A DNA stretch of 64,000 nt. Source: Prorocentrum cordatum (lineage: Eukaryota; Sar; Dinophyceae; Prorocentrales; Prorocentraceae). The first letter of the stretch is position 1, and every line of letters begins with the position of its first letter. Below, piece after piece: positions 11,967 through 22,860 of the stretch. The DNA lies in contig CAUYUJ010016287.1 in assembly GCA_963575745.1 (NCBI GenBank), forward strand, positions 123,501 to 187,500. Direction: 5' to 3'. A program made the position numbers and the translations under genes. The notes below the pieces were generated by a model that saw only the letters and a list, made by a program, of their open reading frames with translations, did no database searches and was not told the origin of the DNA.

Positions 11967-12565
11967 CAAGTGCATGCGCTCGTCCTTTCTGCGATTCGTC
12001 GGGCCGTGTTGCGCAACACCTGTGTGCTCCAGCCAGCCAGACGACCAAACTAGGAGTGCGCAACATCTAAATACACGTGGCATGCTGGACCCCTCGCCTT
12101 GAAAGGTTTACACGCCATCTGCGGGGAACTTCTCCTGCGTATGCGACGCTGTACCACACGCCTAACGCGGTACTACCTGCTTTTCTTTGCGGTGCTACCT
12201 GCTACGGTAATGGCACAGGAAGCAGAGTCATGCGGCAAGCACACCCTACGGATAGCCGCTGTACATGTCTAGGCTAGGTTACAAGTGTGCTAATAGATGC
12301 CCAAGAGGCGGTAGGGACAGGACGAGAGGAAGAAGAGGAGCGCTAGTTGAGGAAGGCTGCAGTTGGATGTGTACAGAATCCTGCGTGGTAACAAACCAGA
12401 CAATTCTAGCACACCCACCTGAACACTACAATTGCTCAATGGCTAATCCCGAGGCTTGGATCGTCTCTGGTCCGCAATTTTTTGACCCTGATCATCTGGA
12501 GGGTCATGGGGAGCGTCGCCCATCAAGCTCCGGATGTGTCCACCCACGATTCCGTGAAGGAAGTC
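11967..12565. other. Lower-GC spacer next to the interrupted protein
   Basis: No clear gene. The minus frame stays open for about 48 codons past the TAG at 12566 (DFLHGIVGGHIRSLMGD...), so the remnant may extend further. A plus frame at 12265-12642 has no recognisable feature. Confidence 0.4.
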
Positions 12566-13187
12566 CTAGCGCGAGGCAACCATTTTTTGGCCACGCATGC
12601 TGTCTACGCAGCACGTGCAGAGCGTGTGCGCCTCTTGAATGACAGCTGCGAACACCAAAATGTTATACTCCTTCTCGGCAGCATCCGTGCACTGGCCTGC
12701 AAAGGTAATCTTCAGGACCTTTTGTTTTGAAGCCTCGTCGGTGTAGAAAAACGAAGTGCAAGCGTAACGCTGTTTAGTCCTTGCCAATATACGCAGGCTT
12801 GTTCCAGGTAGCAGTACGCCATACTTGCAGAATTCAAAACGGAGGTAGCCATCACCACCCCGCATGACACAGCCTTGGTAAGCTATCTTATCGAGGATAA
12901 GCTTGATGGCTGTCCGACTTGAACTCTTCGCCCTGCCCTTTGAAGACGCGAATCTTGCCAGCGTGCACTTCAAGGCCACCAATCACTGGATTTCTACTGA
13001 TGGCTGAGCGAAGGTACTCACCTGGGCCTGTGCGATCAACCATATACTTGGTTTCTTGCTTAAGAGCCGCAATAGAGGTCTAAGGTGCATTCTGCACATA
13101 TTCTGGCTGGTGCTCGTTCTTCGCCGACATGTGCATTGCTAAGCTGCTCACTGCTACAACGAGGCTGGCGACAGTAATCGAACACAT
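12566..13187 (-). pseudogene. Interrupted unrecognised protein with N-terminal hydrophobic segment
   Basis: The minus strand from an ATG at 13187 reads MCSITVASLVVAVSSLAMHM (hydrophobic, signal-anchor-like), then KNEHQPEYVQNAP and an in-frame TAG (13080-13082). The same frame continues TSIAALKQETKYMVD ... NPVIGGLEVHAGKIRVFKG. A one-base shift near 12900-12930 moves to a frame with TAIKLILDKIAYQGCV ... GYLRFEFCKYG and EKEYNILVFAAVIQ, ending in TAG at 12566. The region has lower GC than its surroundings and a protein-like residue mix. I do not recognise a family. An intron instead of a frameshift is possible. Confidence 0.45.
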
Positions 13188-13565
13188 CGACTTCAAACAC
13201 ACCAACTCATACAGCTGGAAGTATGGCTAGCCCCTACTGGGATACAAAGAAAATGTATACACCAATACTGCTCGTCTCACTGCAACAAATGACCCCGGCT
13301 CCAACGTAGATCGGTGCCTTAGCGGTCGCAACTGTACCAGACGAGCGAAAGGATTTGTGCCAGCCAAAATTCGTTGAGCCAATGGCTACGGGGCTTTCCG
13401 CGCCATTCTAGCTGCCCTGGGGCCCTATGGGCCCCATGAGGGGTACTATGGAGGCCACCCTGGGCCTCTCGGAGAATCCTGGGGACACCTTGGGCAAGGG
13501 ACACATGTATGGCAACACTCGACATTGCGTTGCATCTTCGGAGGACCTTGCCTATCCCGTCGTGC
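13188..13565. other. Upstream flank of the interrupted protein
   Basis: Balanced base composition, no repeats and no gene recognised. Confidence 0.4.
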
Positions 13566-13672
13566 CCCTATCCGCGTCGAATACATGTCGGACTCGCCGA
13601 ATCCGCGTCAAATCCACGTCGGATCCGCGTCGAGTCCACGCCACATCCGCGTCGAATCCGCAGCGAGCCCGC
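13566..13672. repeat. 11-bp minisatellite (CGCGTCGAATC type)
   Basis: About eight degenerate 11-bp units, alternating CGCGTCGAATC and CACGTCGGATC variants. Confidence 0.8.
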
Positions 13673-13814
13673 GTCGCGAAGCCAGACGCTCCCGGGCAGG
13701 CTTGGGCCATCGGCCTCGGCGACAACTGGGCTTCCTCCTCCGTGCTGCCGCTCGGCCGCGGCTGCCCCGGGGGCACCCCGAGGCGACGATAGGGGCGAAC
13801 AGCCAAGCCCAAAG

Positions 13815-13920
13815 GGTCGGAGGAGGAGGAGGAGGAGGAGGAGGAGGAGGGTGGTGGGGGAGGAGGAGGAGGGAGAGGAGGAGGAGGAGGAGGAGGAGGA
13901 GGAGGAGGAGGAGGAGAAAG
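13815..13920. repeat. GGA microsatellite
   Basis: Imperfect GGA/GAG tract. It is the cause of the poly-Glu, poly-Arg and poly-Gly open frames around it. Confidence 0.95.
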
Positions 13921-14240
13921 AAGAGCGCCGGCGGGGCCGTCGGCGGGCGGCGACAACTACGCGGCCGCGTTGGCGGCGGCCGCGGCGGCAGCGCAACGGA
14001 AGCCTCCGCGGGCGCCGGCCGCGCGTCCTCGGCGTCCTCGCGGGCGGGACGGGGCGTACGCAGGCGGGCGAGCATAGCCTCCGTCGCCAATTGGCCATCC
14101 TCCAGCTTCCATGCGGTTCTTGCGCCACGCCTTGACAAGGCTCGTCTCGTCCGCGGCGCACCCGGCCTCAGCCGAGGAAGCGCGCCCACGCCACGATAAT
14201 CTGTACGCAGGCACCCGCCAAGTAATTCTGCCTGTGCCTT
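13921..14240. other. GC-rich spacer (CGGCGGC-rich)
   Basis: No gene recognised. An alanine/arginine-type frame here is a compositional artefact. Confidence 0.4.
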
Positions 14241-14310
14241 CAGGGAGGGTGGCGGTGCGTAAAATCGTTAGCTTTTTGTGGTGGTGATTTATGTACCGCC
14301 ACCCTCCCCT
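14241..14310. repeat. Short foldback repeat (~26-bp arms)
   Basis: CAGGGAGGGTGGCGGTGCGT (14241) pairs with the inverted ATGTACCGCCACCCTCCCCTG (ending about 14311), with few mismatches. The central loop is about 19 nt. Confidence 0.8.
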
Positions 14311-14516
14311 GAGTCCGAAGAACAATATACTGGGGGGGTCCATGTTTTTTTTGTGGCGGAGCGCCATCCCACGGTCAGGGTTCCCTGTGAGAGGCTTGGG
14401 GGGCGCGAAGCCGCCGACACCGTCGGCGTATAACAGACACGTTTCCGTTTCAGTCGTCGTCGTCGTGTGATGGAGGGGGGGCACCCATCTCTCAGAAAAG
14501 CTTTTTGTTGGTTCCT

Positions 14517-14745
<229 letters not shown>

Positions 14746-15219
14746 GTCCCCCGCCCACCCAACTATCCAACCCCGCTCCCACACCCCAACCGCAACCTGA
14801 AATTAAAGGTACCAGCGCTCAATGGAGGACCCTGAACGTTTCCAGGGACCCCCCCAAAACACACACACACACACACAATCCCAAAAGCCTTGCCATTCGA
14901 ATATCGAACCTGCGTCCTCGATCCTGGAGGAGGAGGAGGAGGAGAAGGAGGAGGAGGAGAAGGAGGAAGAGGACTTGCAGTGTTCGGCAGCACTGTTGCA
15001 ACAGAGACTGGCCGTAGTTGCGCTTGCGCGTCGCATACTGTCTCCAGCGCCTCCCCAAAAGACCGTCGCTCCGCCCATCGACCCAATCCCCCACCCCCTC
15101 CATGCCCCTCCGCGTCTTCATCGTCGTCGCCGACGTCCTCCTCCACTCCTCCAGCACCTCGCACGTGGCCATCGGAATGAGTTCAACGCTTCACCTCAGC
15201 GGCGCCAGGATCGACGCAG
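14746..15219. other. Spacer at the 3' side of the LINE, with GGA tract
   Basis: GGA/GAG tract at 14925-14975. It may contain the LINE 3' untranslated region, since the element is transcribed toward lower coordinates, but no poly(A) or simple tail marks an end. Confidence 0.45.
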
Positions 15220-15549
15220 CTACCACTTCACTGTTGGAATGGCCTGAACGGCCCGCTCTCGGCGGATCGGCGCACCCTGATTAATGGTGCGGAGGAAATG
15301 GTACAACGCGGATGCCGCAGCAGTAGTTAGAAGCGACTGCGGGGAATGGCCGAAGAGGCCAAGACGTGCGACAGGGGAAGCAGGCAGGGGCAGGGGCGAC
15401 GGAAGGTGAAAAAGGTCGAGAAGAACGAGAGAGGGAAGCTCGAGGAACACAGGACACGACCACATGTGCTGAAGGTTGTCATCACCTGCGTCGCACAACA
15501 TGCATGGCTCAACCTGCTGAAATCTCGTGGCACAGGTCCAGGCTCCCAC
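15220..15549 (-). pseudogene. LINE C-terminal zinc-knuckle-like segment
   Basis: It contains CMLCDAGDDNLQHMWSCPVF, a C-x2-C-x8-H-x3-C spacing typical of the zinc-binding tail after LINE reverse transcriptases, then a hydrophobic/proline-rich end. It is separated from the main frame by a stop at 15550. Confidence 0.75.
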
Positions 15550-17490
15550 TCACGATCTCAGGACAGCGAAAGCAACAGGAGTGGGCATCTCAAGAAGCGT
15601 AGCCTTCGCGCGCTGCCATTCCAGAGCGGCACGGGCGGTGGGCGACACGAGCAGCCACGAGCATAGACGCGTCTCAAAAGTCAACTGCAATGTGGCTCCA
15701 AACAGACTGGATACCAGCTCACGAGAAAGAATGCCCTGCACTTTTGGGCGGCGTCGATGGGCATTTGGGGCGAGGTAGGTAGACGAGGAAACAATGGCAG
15801 AGGCAGCGGCAACTGAAAGCCGGGAACGACGGAGAGGAATGGAGGCAATAAGCCCGACACCCAAACATCTTCGGCGAAGGACGGCTGGATCCAGCGACTC
15901 GGAGCCATCTTCAGGAACGCGAGTTCCGGGAGGGACAAGGCGACTCCAGCCGCAGCGCTGAGTTGGGGAATAAGGGGCTCCCAGACAATGAGATGAAGGG
16001 TCGCCGCTCGGATCTGTCGGGCAGCACTCAGGGCAGTGAGGATCGGGATCTTCGGCCCTCCGCATTGCGCAAGCTGAAACCATCACGCAGGAGCGCGCAG
16101 AATGGTGCATGATACAGCGCGGAGAGCACGACGGCTTCGAGATGGGGCGACGACGAGTGGAGAGGGAGAAACTGACCAACGAAGGAGAGGCGAGATGAGA
16201 CACAAGATGAGTACAGAAAGGCAACAGGGCGAGCTCAGCAGACCGCACCCTCCATTGCCCCACCAATGAACGCCAGCAATGATCCACAGCCCCTGGGCCG
16301 AGCCACATCCCGAAGTATTTCCGGACTGGTTTGACCTGGATGTCCGCCCATTCTGGCACTAGCTGTCGGACTCGAGTCGCGCAGTCGGTCTCGAGCGAGA
16401 GCGAGAAGGCATTGCCCAGCGGGACAATCTCGCACTTGCGAATTGTGAGCTTTAGGGCGGTGACCCTCTGCGCGATAGCGAAGATGCGCTGCATGTTGGC
16501 GAGGGGGGCAGCGTCTCGGAAGGCCGCCCCGACTTCGTCCGCGCGTGCACGCGCCGCCCCGTGATCTTTCTTGCATACCACTCTGTCGAAGCGTTCCATG
16601 AAGGGGTCTGCGGCCGACGGGAAGACGCAGCCCGAGCTCGGGCAGCCTTGGATGACGCCGCGCAGAATCCAGAAAAGAAGAATCGGCTTCGAAGCGACAG
16701 CCCCATAGCAGCAGACACCCGAAAGAAGAAACCGCACGAAGGTCTTCAGGGGGAGCGGCACGGACATGGCATCGAAGACATCGAACATCCAGTCACGTGC
16801 AAAACGGGGAAAGGCCTGACCAAAGTCAAATACCACAAGGAGAGGCATGACTGCGGCATGCGTCATCTGCATGGAATAACATCGACTGTTTGCATCTAGC
16901 TCGACTATGTCATTGCCGATATTGCGCGCGCTGACCAATCCCCTTTGCATCTCATTGACCCCGCTGGCTCGCTGATTGCCCAGCTGTTTGAAGGCTACAC
17001 CTGTGATGGTAGTGTTATCTATACTATTTAGGCCGAAGGGGCGTAGAGCTGCAACGCGACGGAAAACGCCGCGCGGGGAGTCTTCGGGGTCTTCTCCCTC
17101 GGGCACGAAGATTCCGAGCATGTCGTTATATCCGAGGGGCATCTGATTGCCGCCGAGTTGCCACCAGAGCGCGTCGCAGAGGACCTGGGAAACCCATTGG
17201 GGAGGCTTGCCAAGCAGCGCAAGGTATGGCATCGGGACCAGGGGTAGAATAGGCTGGCCCATCAACATATGCTCGCACGTCACGCAGGCGAGGAGGAGGG
17301 ACGTCGACGAGGAGGGTGTTGTTCGCGAGGCGGGGGAGGTAGGCACCGGCAGCGGGAGAGTCGACGTGCTTCTCTTCATAGACCTGGCCCCAGTGCTCGG
17401 TTATCTTCAGGGATATTGACCGTGGAGAGGTGAGAATGATTCCGTCCGCGCGCAGCCCCACAAGCATGACGGCACGGTCGGGCGGCACCC
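15550..17490 (-). pseudogene. LINE reverse transcriptase remnant
   Basis: From the minus strand: LVGLRADGIILTSP and YSTPGPDAIPCAAW (fingers), LVVFDFGQAFPRFARDW (motif A, catalytic aspartate present, about 16827), RGVIQGCPSSGCVF (motif B) and ARARADEVGAAF (motif C position, about 16540). Motif C is normally xADD, so the second aspartate is glutamate here. A frameshift lies near 17200-17380. The long frame continues through KLTIRKCEIVPLG and a GMWLGPG segment into the C-terminal region. Confidence 0.9.
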
Positions 17491-18019
17491 AGAGCTAGCT
17501 GCGATCAGCCAGCAGGCGCATGCGTTTATGAGCCCGAGCCTGCACCCGCAGATCTTGAGACTGCAAACCAACCCTCGACTCTCGAATCCCAGCCCCCGCA
17601 TCTTCAAATTGGATGGCGTCCAGAGCATCAGCAAAGGAAGTGGGGTGCACCAGGGAAAACACCTGCGCGTCACGCTCGACCTGCAGGTGCTCTCGCGCGA
17701 GGTCAGATCTGAGCAGGCGGCGCGCGAGCACCCCATCTTGTCGCCACACAGATCTGGCCACTGTGCGGGGGGGAAAGACGACGTCGTCGTCGTCGCTGGC
17801 TCGTTCTCGAAGAAGGCGTCGCGGGCGTATCTGGCGGCTTCTCTCCTCGTCATCCCGTACAATCGTAGTCGCGTCGAGGGCGTCGTCGTCGCAAGATCCA
17901 GAGACTCCCAGAATTCCTCCGGGATGTTCCGAAAGTCGGGGCGACGGAAGATGGCCTTCGGGATTGGTTGGGCAGCGGAGGGCTGAGGAGGGCGATGGCG
18001 GAACGCAACCTGCAGCGGG

Positions 18020-18735
18020 GCGCGGTCAGAGATCCCGCGCTGCTCCAACGTCTCGGGCAGGCCCCTGACAGACGCCGAGACGCGCATCTGCGTCAGGACC
18101 CAGCTGGGGACGCCGAGGAAGACCTTATCCATTTTCGAAGTGTGCTGGTGCGTGCCGTTGCAGCGCGTGTCCTCATCCGCTGAGACCTCTATGAGCTTCT
18201 AGAACATGGAGAGCCACGGGGAGTGGCGTTGACGTCGCCATTCCTCGAGGTCTCGAGGGGCCTCCAGGAAGTCAGGCGGCGCCGAGGGCCGAGGGGGCTC
18301 TGCAGCAATGTTGAAGTCGCCCGCGTGAACCAAAAGGAACTGTCAGGGAGCCTATGAGCAACGGCAAGACGGCACATGATCGCATCTACCACGGAGCCAG
18401 CTTGCGCCCGAGAGAGCCCAATGTTATGTATACCGAAATGCTCAGGGGAGTTCAGGGTCGCGCCTACATCAAGCTCGGCGAGTAGTACCCGCCCAAGGAC
18501 GAGAATCTCATAAGAGACCGAACTAGCAAAGAACGTGATGACGCCGCCGCGGCGGCTAAAGAGGCCATCGAAGGAAGCCCGAAATTCGAAACCCGAGTTC
18601 GGCATGTGAGTGAAACCTGTCGCATCGCCCACGGACACGCGAGTTTCCTGCACCGCAACGATGTCAAAGCCCTGGAGAAGGTTAGCGAGGTATTTCAGCT
18701 TTCTGGTTCAGGTATCTGGACGAAACTGGAACCGC
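18020..18735 (-). pseudogene. LINE endonuclease domain remnant (AP-endonuclease type)
   Basis: The domain starts at LVSWNARARG, the usual 'WN' opening of these endonucleases. It then shows LLQGFDIVAVQETRVS (catalytic glutamate in QET), VHAGDFNIAA at about 18333-18304 (the GDFN metal/catalytic motif) and ISDRAPLQV near 18030. The last motif is normally SDHxP(L/I), so the catalytic histidine is replaced by arginine in this copy. Several frame changes separate these blocks. Confidence 0.8.
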
Positions 18736-18815
18736 GCGCGCGGGCGTTCCAGGAGACGAGCCCTAAACTGGTGGCCGACTTCGCAGTCGGCAGCCTCCGG
18801 GGACGGAACAGCTTG

Positions 18816-19764
18816 CTAAAGAGACCACTCCTCGGACTCTGTGCCCTGCGAGAAGATCTGGTCGATGTTCGATGCGATCGCGGCCTTCGGGAGGCCCAGC
18901 AGGTCGAGCGCCTTCCGGTCGCGCTCAACGAGGGGGAACTCGTTCTGGTGCGGCGTGACGTTGAGGAAGGAGCGCCACTGACACGAGATTTCGCCTGTGT
19001 TTCTGTCTGCGTAAAGTGTCTTGTCGGGGAACTGCTCTGAAAGGAGGCGTTTGATCTTCCTGATGTCAAGTTCTCTGCGGGTCTGGGCCAAATGTTTGTC
19101 CCCTGGTACATATAATTCAACATGATGTCGCCGGGCTGAGAATGCCGAGAAGCGTCTGAAGTAGCCGTCGGAGAGCTTGACGTTGCTGAACGCCTGCGAG
19201 ACCATAGTGGCAGCCCAGCTAGAGGCACCCTTGACCTTGACTGCGAAGCGGGTGCCAGCGGGGTCGCCCTCGACCTTCTAGTTATCTGGCTCGAAGTCGG
19301 AGGCGGCCAGCCACTCTGCGAGGCCCTCGCACACAGTCTCGCGGCTGACCAGGGCCGCGGCGCGGACGACAAGGATGGTGGGGTCCGTCTTGCGGTGGAA
19401 GGCGGCCGAGGGAGCGACAGCAGGGGGCTCCCCTGAGCGAACCAACTTGAGGAGATCTTGTAGCTGCCGAATGTATTGCGACATGGTGTCCATTCTCGCT
19501 TCCAGTGCGTCGAGGCGGCGCTCGGTGGCGCCGATGCGCGAGTCGACCTGCTGCCCCAAGCTCGTGCAATGCTTGGTGAAGGTGCCCGAGAGGGAGGCAA
19601 GACCTTTTCTGCATGTTAAGGATGGAGGCCATGACGTCGTGATTCGTGTAGTCAGCGCAGGCCCTGGTCACGTCCAAGTCCGAGGGGTCATCTGGGGACG
19701 CACCGAAGTCGTCGCCTTCCACTCGCGCCGCTGCAGCAGCAGGGTCGGGCTGGGGAGCAGGCAT
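18816..19764 (-). pseudogene. LINE ORF1-like protein remnant
   Basis: It begins MPAPQPDPAAAAARVEGDDF at 19764 and shifts frame near 19610. It then reads a heptad-like segment (GATERRLDALEARMDTMSQY, then IRQLQDLLKLV), a plausible coiled coil for trimer formation. An in-frame TAG at 19278-19280 interrupts it. It resumes with KVEGDPAGTRFAVKVKG and a basic C-terminal part (HVELYVPGDKHLAQTRRELD ... KIKRLLSEQFPDKTLYAD). Coiled coil plus basic domain is the usual ORF1 layout for nucleic-acid binding. The assignment is by position and layout, not by family match. Confidence 0.7.
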
Positions 19765-20052
19765 AGGATGTTGAACAGGATGGGAAGCTGCCGACGAGGA
19801 GCCCTTGCCATTGGATAACTTGCCGTCGACGTTCTATATATTGGGTTGTGGAGACGGTGCAGCGGCGCCCACAGAAGCAGAGCGACCAACACGATCCCCC
19901 AAAGCCATGGGGCGAAGGAGCAGGCCACAAGCGGCGTCGTGGAGAAAGATGGGATGGCGAAGAGCCACACAAAATTAAGAGGTGTCCGCCTGCGCCTGAC
20001 GCACAGGATCGCTCGAAAGGAGAGCTGCCCGATCAGATGGGACCTGTTCCCA

Positions 20053-20074
20053 CTTGAGCCAAAATGGCAACGGA
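20053..20074 (-). other. Relict dinoflagellate spliced leader
   Basis: The minus strand reads TCCGTTGCCATTTTGGCTCAAG. The known leader is DCCGTAGCCATTTTGGCTCAAG, where D is A, G or T. There is one mismatch in 22 positions. It sits at the 5' end of the LINE and directly abuts microsatellite DNA, as expected if a trans-spliced transcript was reverse transcribed and inserted. Confidence 0.92.
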
Positions 20075-20084
20075 CCTCCCCTCC

Positions 20085-20285
20085 ACCACCACCTCCTCCT
20101 CCTCGTCATCATCAGCAGAATCAGCATCATCAACATCATCACCATCATCATCAGCATCATCATCAGCATCATCACAACCACCACCACCATCATCGCCATG
20201 CTCAACATATTTCTTCTGACTCGTCCTCCTCATCCTCATCCCGTCCTCTTCATCATGTTCATCCTCATCAGCAGCAGCATCACCA
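20085..20285. repeat. ATC/TCC microsatellite
   Basis: Interrupted ATC (CAT) repeats with CAC and TCC variants. Confidence 0.9.
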
Positions 20286-20341
20286 GTCCTAACCAGCCAT
20301 CACTATCATCGAAAGAGCGTGTTCTGCGGCTGCTGACAGAA

Positions 20342-21345
20342 AACTGAGGGGGGGGCACTGGGGGTTCAAACCCGTCCACCCCCCTCGAAAATCGGAGGGT
20401 CACTGGGGTTTTCAAACCCGTCCCCCCCCTCCCCCCCTGGTCCATCATGAAAAGGGGGGGCCACCACCGGTTCGACCCCACCCCCCCTCCTCGCCGCCAG
20501 CAAACGACTCCCCCACCTCCCCCACTCCTGATGGGGGACAGTGGTGGGGACAGAGGTGGGGTCTGTGGTGGGGATGGTGGTGGGGACGGGGGGGACAGCA
20601 GGACAGTGGGGACAGTGGGACGGTGGGACAGTGGGGACAGTGGGACAGTGGGAAAAATGGGACAGTGGGGGAATGGGACAGTGGTACAGTGGACAGTGGA
20701 GCCAGTGGGGACAGTGGAGAGAATGGGACACTGGCGACAGTGGGACAATGGGACAGTGGGACAGTGGGACAATGGGACAGTGGTACAGTGGGCAACGTGG
20801 TGGGGACAGTGAGGACATTGGGACAGTGGTGGGGACAGTGGGGACAGTGGGGACAGTGGGACAGCACAGTGGGACAGCGGTGGGAACAGTAGGGACAGTG
20901 GGACAGCGGTGGGGACAGTGGGGACAGTGGGACAGTGGTGTAGACAGTGGGGACAGAGGGGAGAGTGGGACCGTGGTGGGGACAGTGGTGGGGACAGTGG
21001 GACATTGGTGGGGGCACTGGCGGGGGACAGTGGGGACAGTGGTGGGGACAGTGGAACAGTGGGGAAAGTGGTGGGAACAGTGGGGGGCACTGGGACAGTG
21101 GTGGGGACAGTGGGGACAGTGGTGGGGACAGTGGTGGGGACGGTGGTGGTGGGGACAGTGGTGTGGGCGGTGGTGAGGACGGTGGTGGGGACCAGGGAGT
21201 CGTTTGCCGGCGGCGAGAAGTGGGGGGTGCCGAACCGGTAGTAAACCTCCTCGGTTTTCCCTCCTGGGGGGGGATTCGAACCGGTAGTGAACCCCCCCGT
21301 TTTCCAGGACGGGGGTGGGGAGGGTTGGGGTGGGGGGTGGTTTGC
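20342..21345. repeat. ~1-kb foldback element enclosing a GGGACAGT array
   Basis: The central 20530-21190 is a long degenerate GGGACAGT-type repeat. It is flanked by inverted arms: CTCGCCGCCAGCAAACGACTC at about 20490 pairs with GAGTCGTTTGCCGGCGGCGAG at about 21197. Outside this, left GGTTCGACCCC (about 20469) and GAAAATCGG face inverted counterparts GGGATTCGAACC (about 21270) and CCGTTTTCC. The arms carry tRNA B-box-like GGTTCGAATCC motifs. Confidence 0.75.
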
Positions 21346-21460
21346 CGGGACAAGGGGGGGAGGAAAGGAGGGAGATTCTCGGAGGGGGGGGGGAGGGGAA
21401 CCCCTGGTTCCAGAGGGAGAGGGGGGGATTTTGCACAGCAACGCGGCGGTGGAACACGCT

Positions 21461-21462
21461 CG

Positions 21463-21550
<88 letters not shown>

Positions 21551-21630
21551 GCAACAGCATCAGCATCATCATCATCGTCATCATCATCATCATCGTCGTC
21601 ATCATCATCATCATCATCACCACCACCACC

Positions 21631-21684
<54 letters not shown>

Positions 21685-21770
21685 TTCATCATATTCTTCT
21701 TCATCATCATCATAATCATCATCCTGATCATCATCATCAGCAGCAGCATCAGCATCATCATCGTCATCAG

Positions 21771-21821
<51 letters not shown>

Positions 21822-22011
21822 TAGCATCATCACCATCATCATCAGCATCATCATCAGCATCATCATCATCAGCTTCATCATTACCGTCATCAGCTTCATC
21901 ATCATCATCAGCATCTTCATCATCAACATCACCATCACCATCAGCATCATAATCATCATCAGCAGCAGCAACAGCAGCAGCAGCAGCAGTACCATCATCA
22001 TCACCACCGCC

Positions 22012-22048
<37 letters not shown>

Positions 22049-22195
22049 TCATCATCAGCATCAGCATCATGATCATAATCATTATCAGCCTCATCATATT
22101 CAGCATCATCAAGAATGCCATCATCATCCTCATCATCATAATGTGCTTCACCATCATCAGAATCAACAGCAGCAGCATCATTAGCATCGGCAACC

Positions 22196-22231
<36 letters not shown>

Positions 22232-22545
22232 GTATCAGTATCGGCATCATCATTATCTTCATAAACATTATTATCATCCTCATCCTCATCCCCATCGTCA
22301 TCGTCATCGTCATCATCATCGTCGTCGTCGCCATCACCACCACCACCAGCGCCACCACCAGCATCATCAGTATCGCCACCAACACATCATTATCGTCGAC
22401 ATCATCGTCATCATCAGCAGCCGCGGCATCAGCAGCGCCAGTATCCGCATCAGCATCAGCATCGGCATCATCATCACCATCACCAGCATCATCATCCTCC
22501 TCATCATCACCACCACCATCATCATCATCACCGTCATCATCATAA
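21461..22545. repeat. Long ATC microsatellite (~1.1 kb)
   Basis: Mostly ATC with patches of AGC, CAC, GTC and ATT. It is the source of poly-His, poly-Ile, poly-Ser and poly-Met frames on both strands. Confidence 0.97.
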
Positions 22546-22860
22546 TACTGGCCACCGTCATCCTCCCCGTTTCTCTCGCCTCCCCATCCTCCCCGTCCCG
22601 TTCTTTTTCCTCGTCCTCCCTCCGGGGAGGGCGATATCGCGGGACTCGCTGAGGAGGGGAAACATTCACGTGGAATCGGCGATACATCGCCGATAGATCG
22701 GCGAGGAACCCTCGACTGCCAAACCGCACGTTCCTGGGCCGGGTGGGGCACCAAGGCCTCGATTGGCGATGAACGAGAAAGGGGGGCGATGCTTTCACCC
22801 GCGGGCCAGTCCTCCCCTGCCGGCGCCCGAGACCTCCTCCTCAGCCCTCCTCACCCCTTC
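22546..22860. other. GC-rich spacer
   Basis: No gene seen. A GGCGATATCG ... CGATACATCGCCGAT stretch at 22630-22700 is locally palindromic. Confidence 0.4.

Larger units (their letters stand above)
15220..20073 (-). mobile_element. LINE-type retroelement bearing a 5' spliced-leader relic (inactive)
   Basis: Minus-strand order: spliced-leader relic (20074-20053), leader, ORF1-like region (19764-18816), endonuclease (about 18690-18020), reverse transcriptase (about 17490-16300), C-terminal region and zinc-knuckle-like tail (to 15220). The order and motifs fit a non-LTR retrotransposon of about 4.85 kb whose 5' end appears complete. Stops and frameshifts occur in ORF1, between ORF1 and endonuclease, before the reverse transcriptase and before the tail, so it cannot encode an intact polyprotein. 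It lies against an ATC microsatellite at the 5' side. Confidence 0.9.

Noticed and set aside
12566-13187. TAG reassigned as a sense codon in the interrupted protein
   Set aside because: Only TAG interrupts the best path, but there is also a frameshift, and the kinase and secreted-protein genes give no sign of a variant code; decay is simpler.
20445-22754. Very long frames (up to about 770 codons) of poly-Met, poly-His, poly-Ser and poly-Pro
   Set aside because: They arise from the ATC microsatellite and the GGGACAGT array; the sequence is purely periodic.
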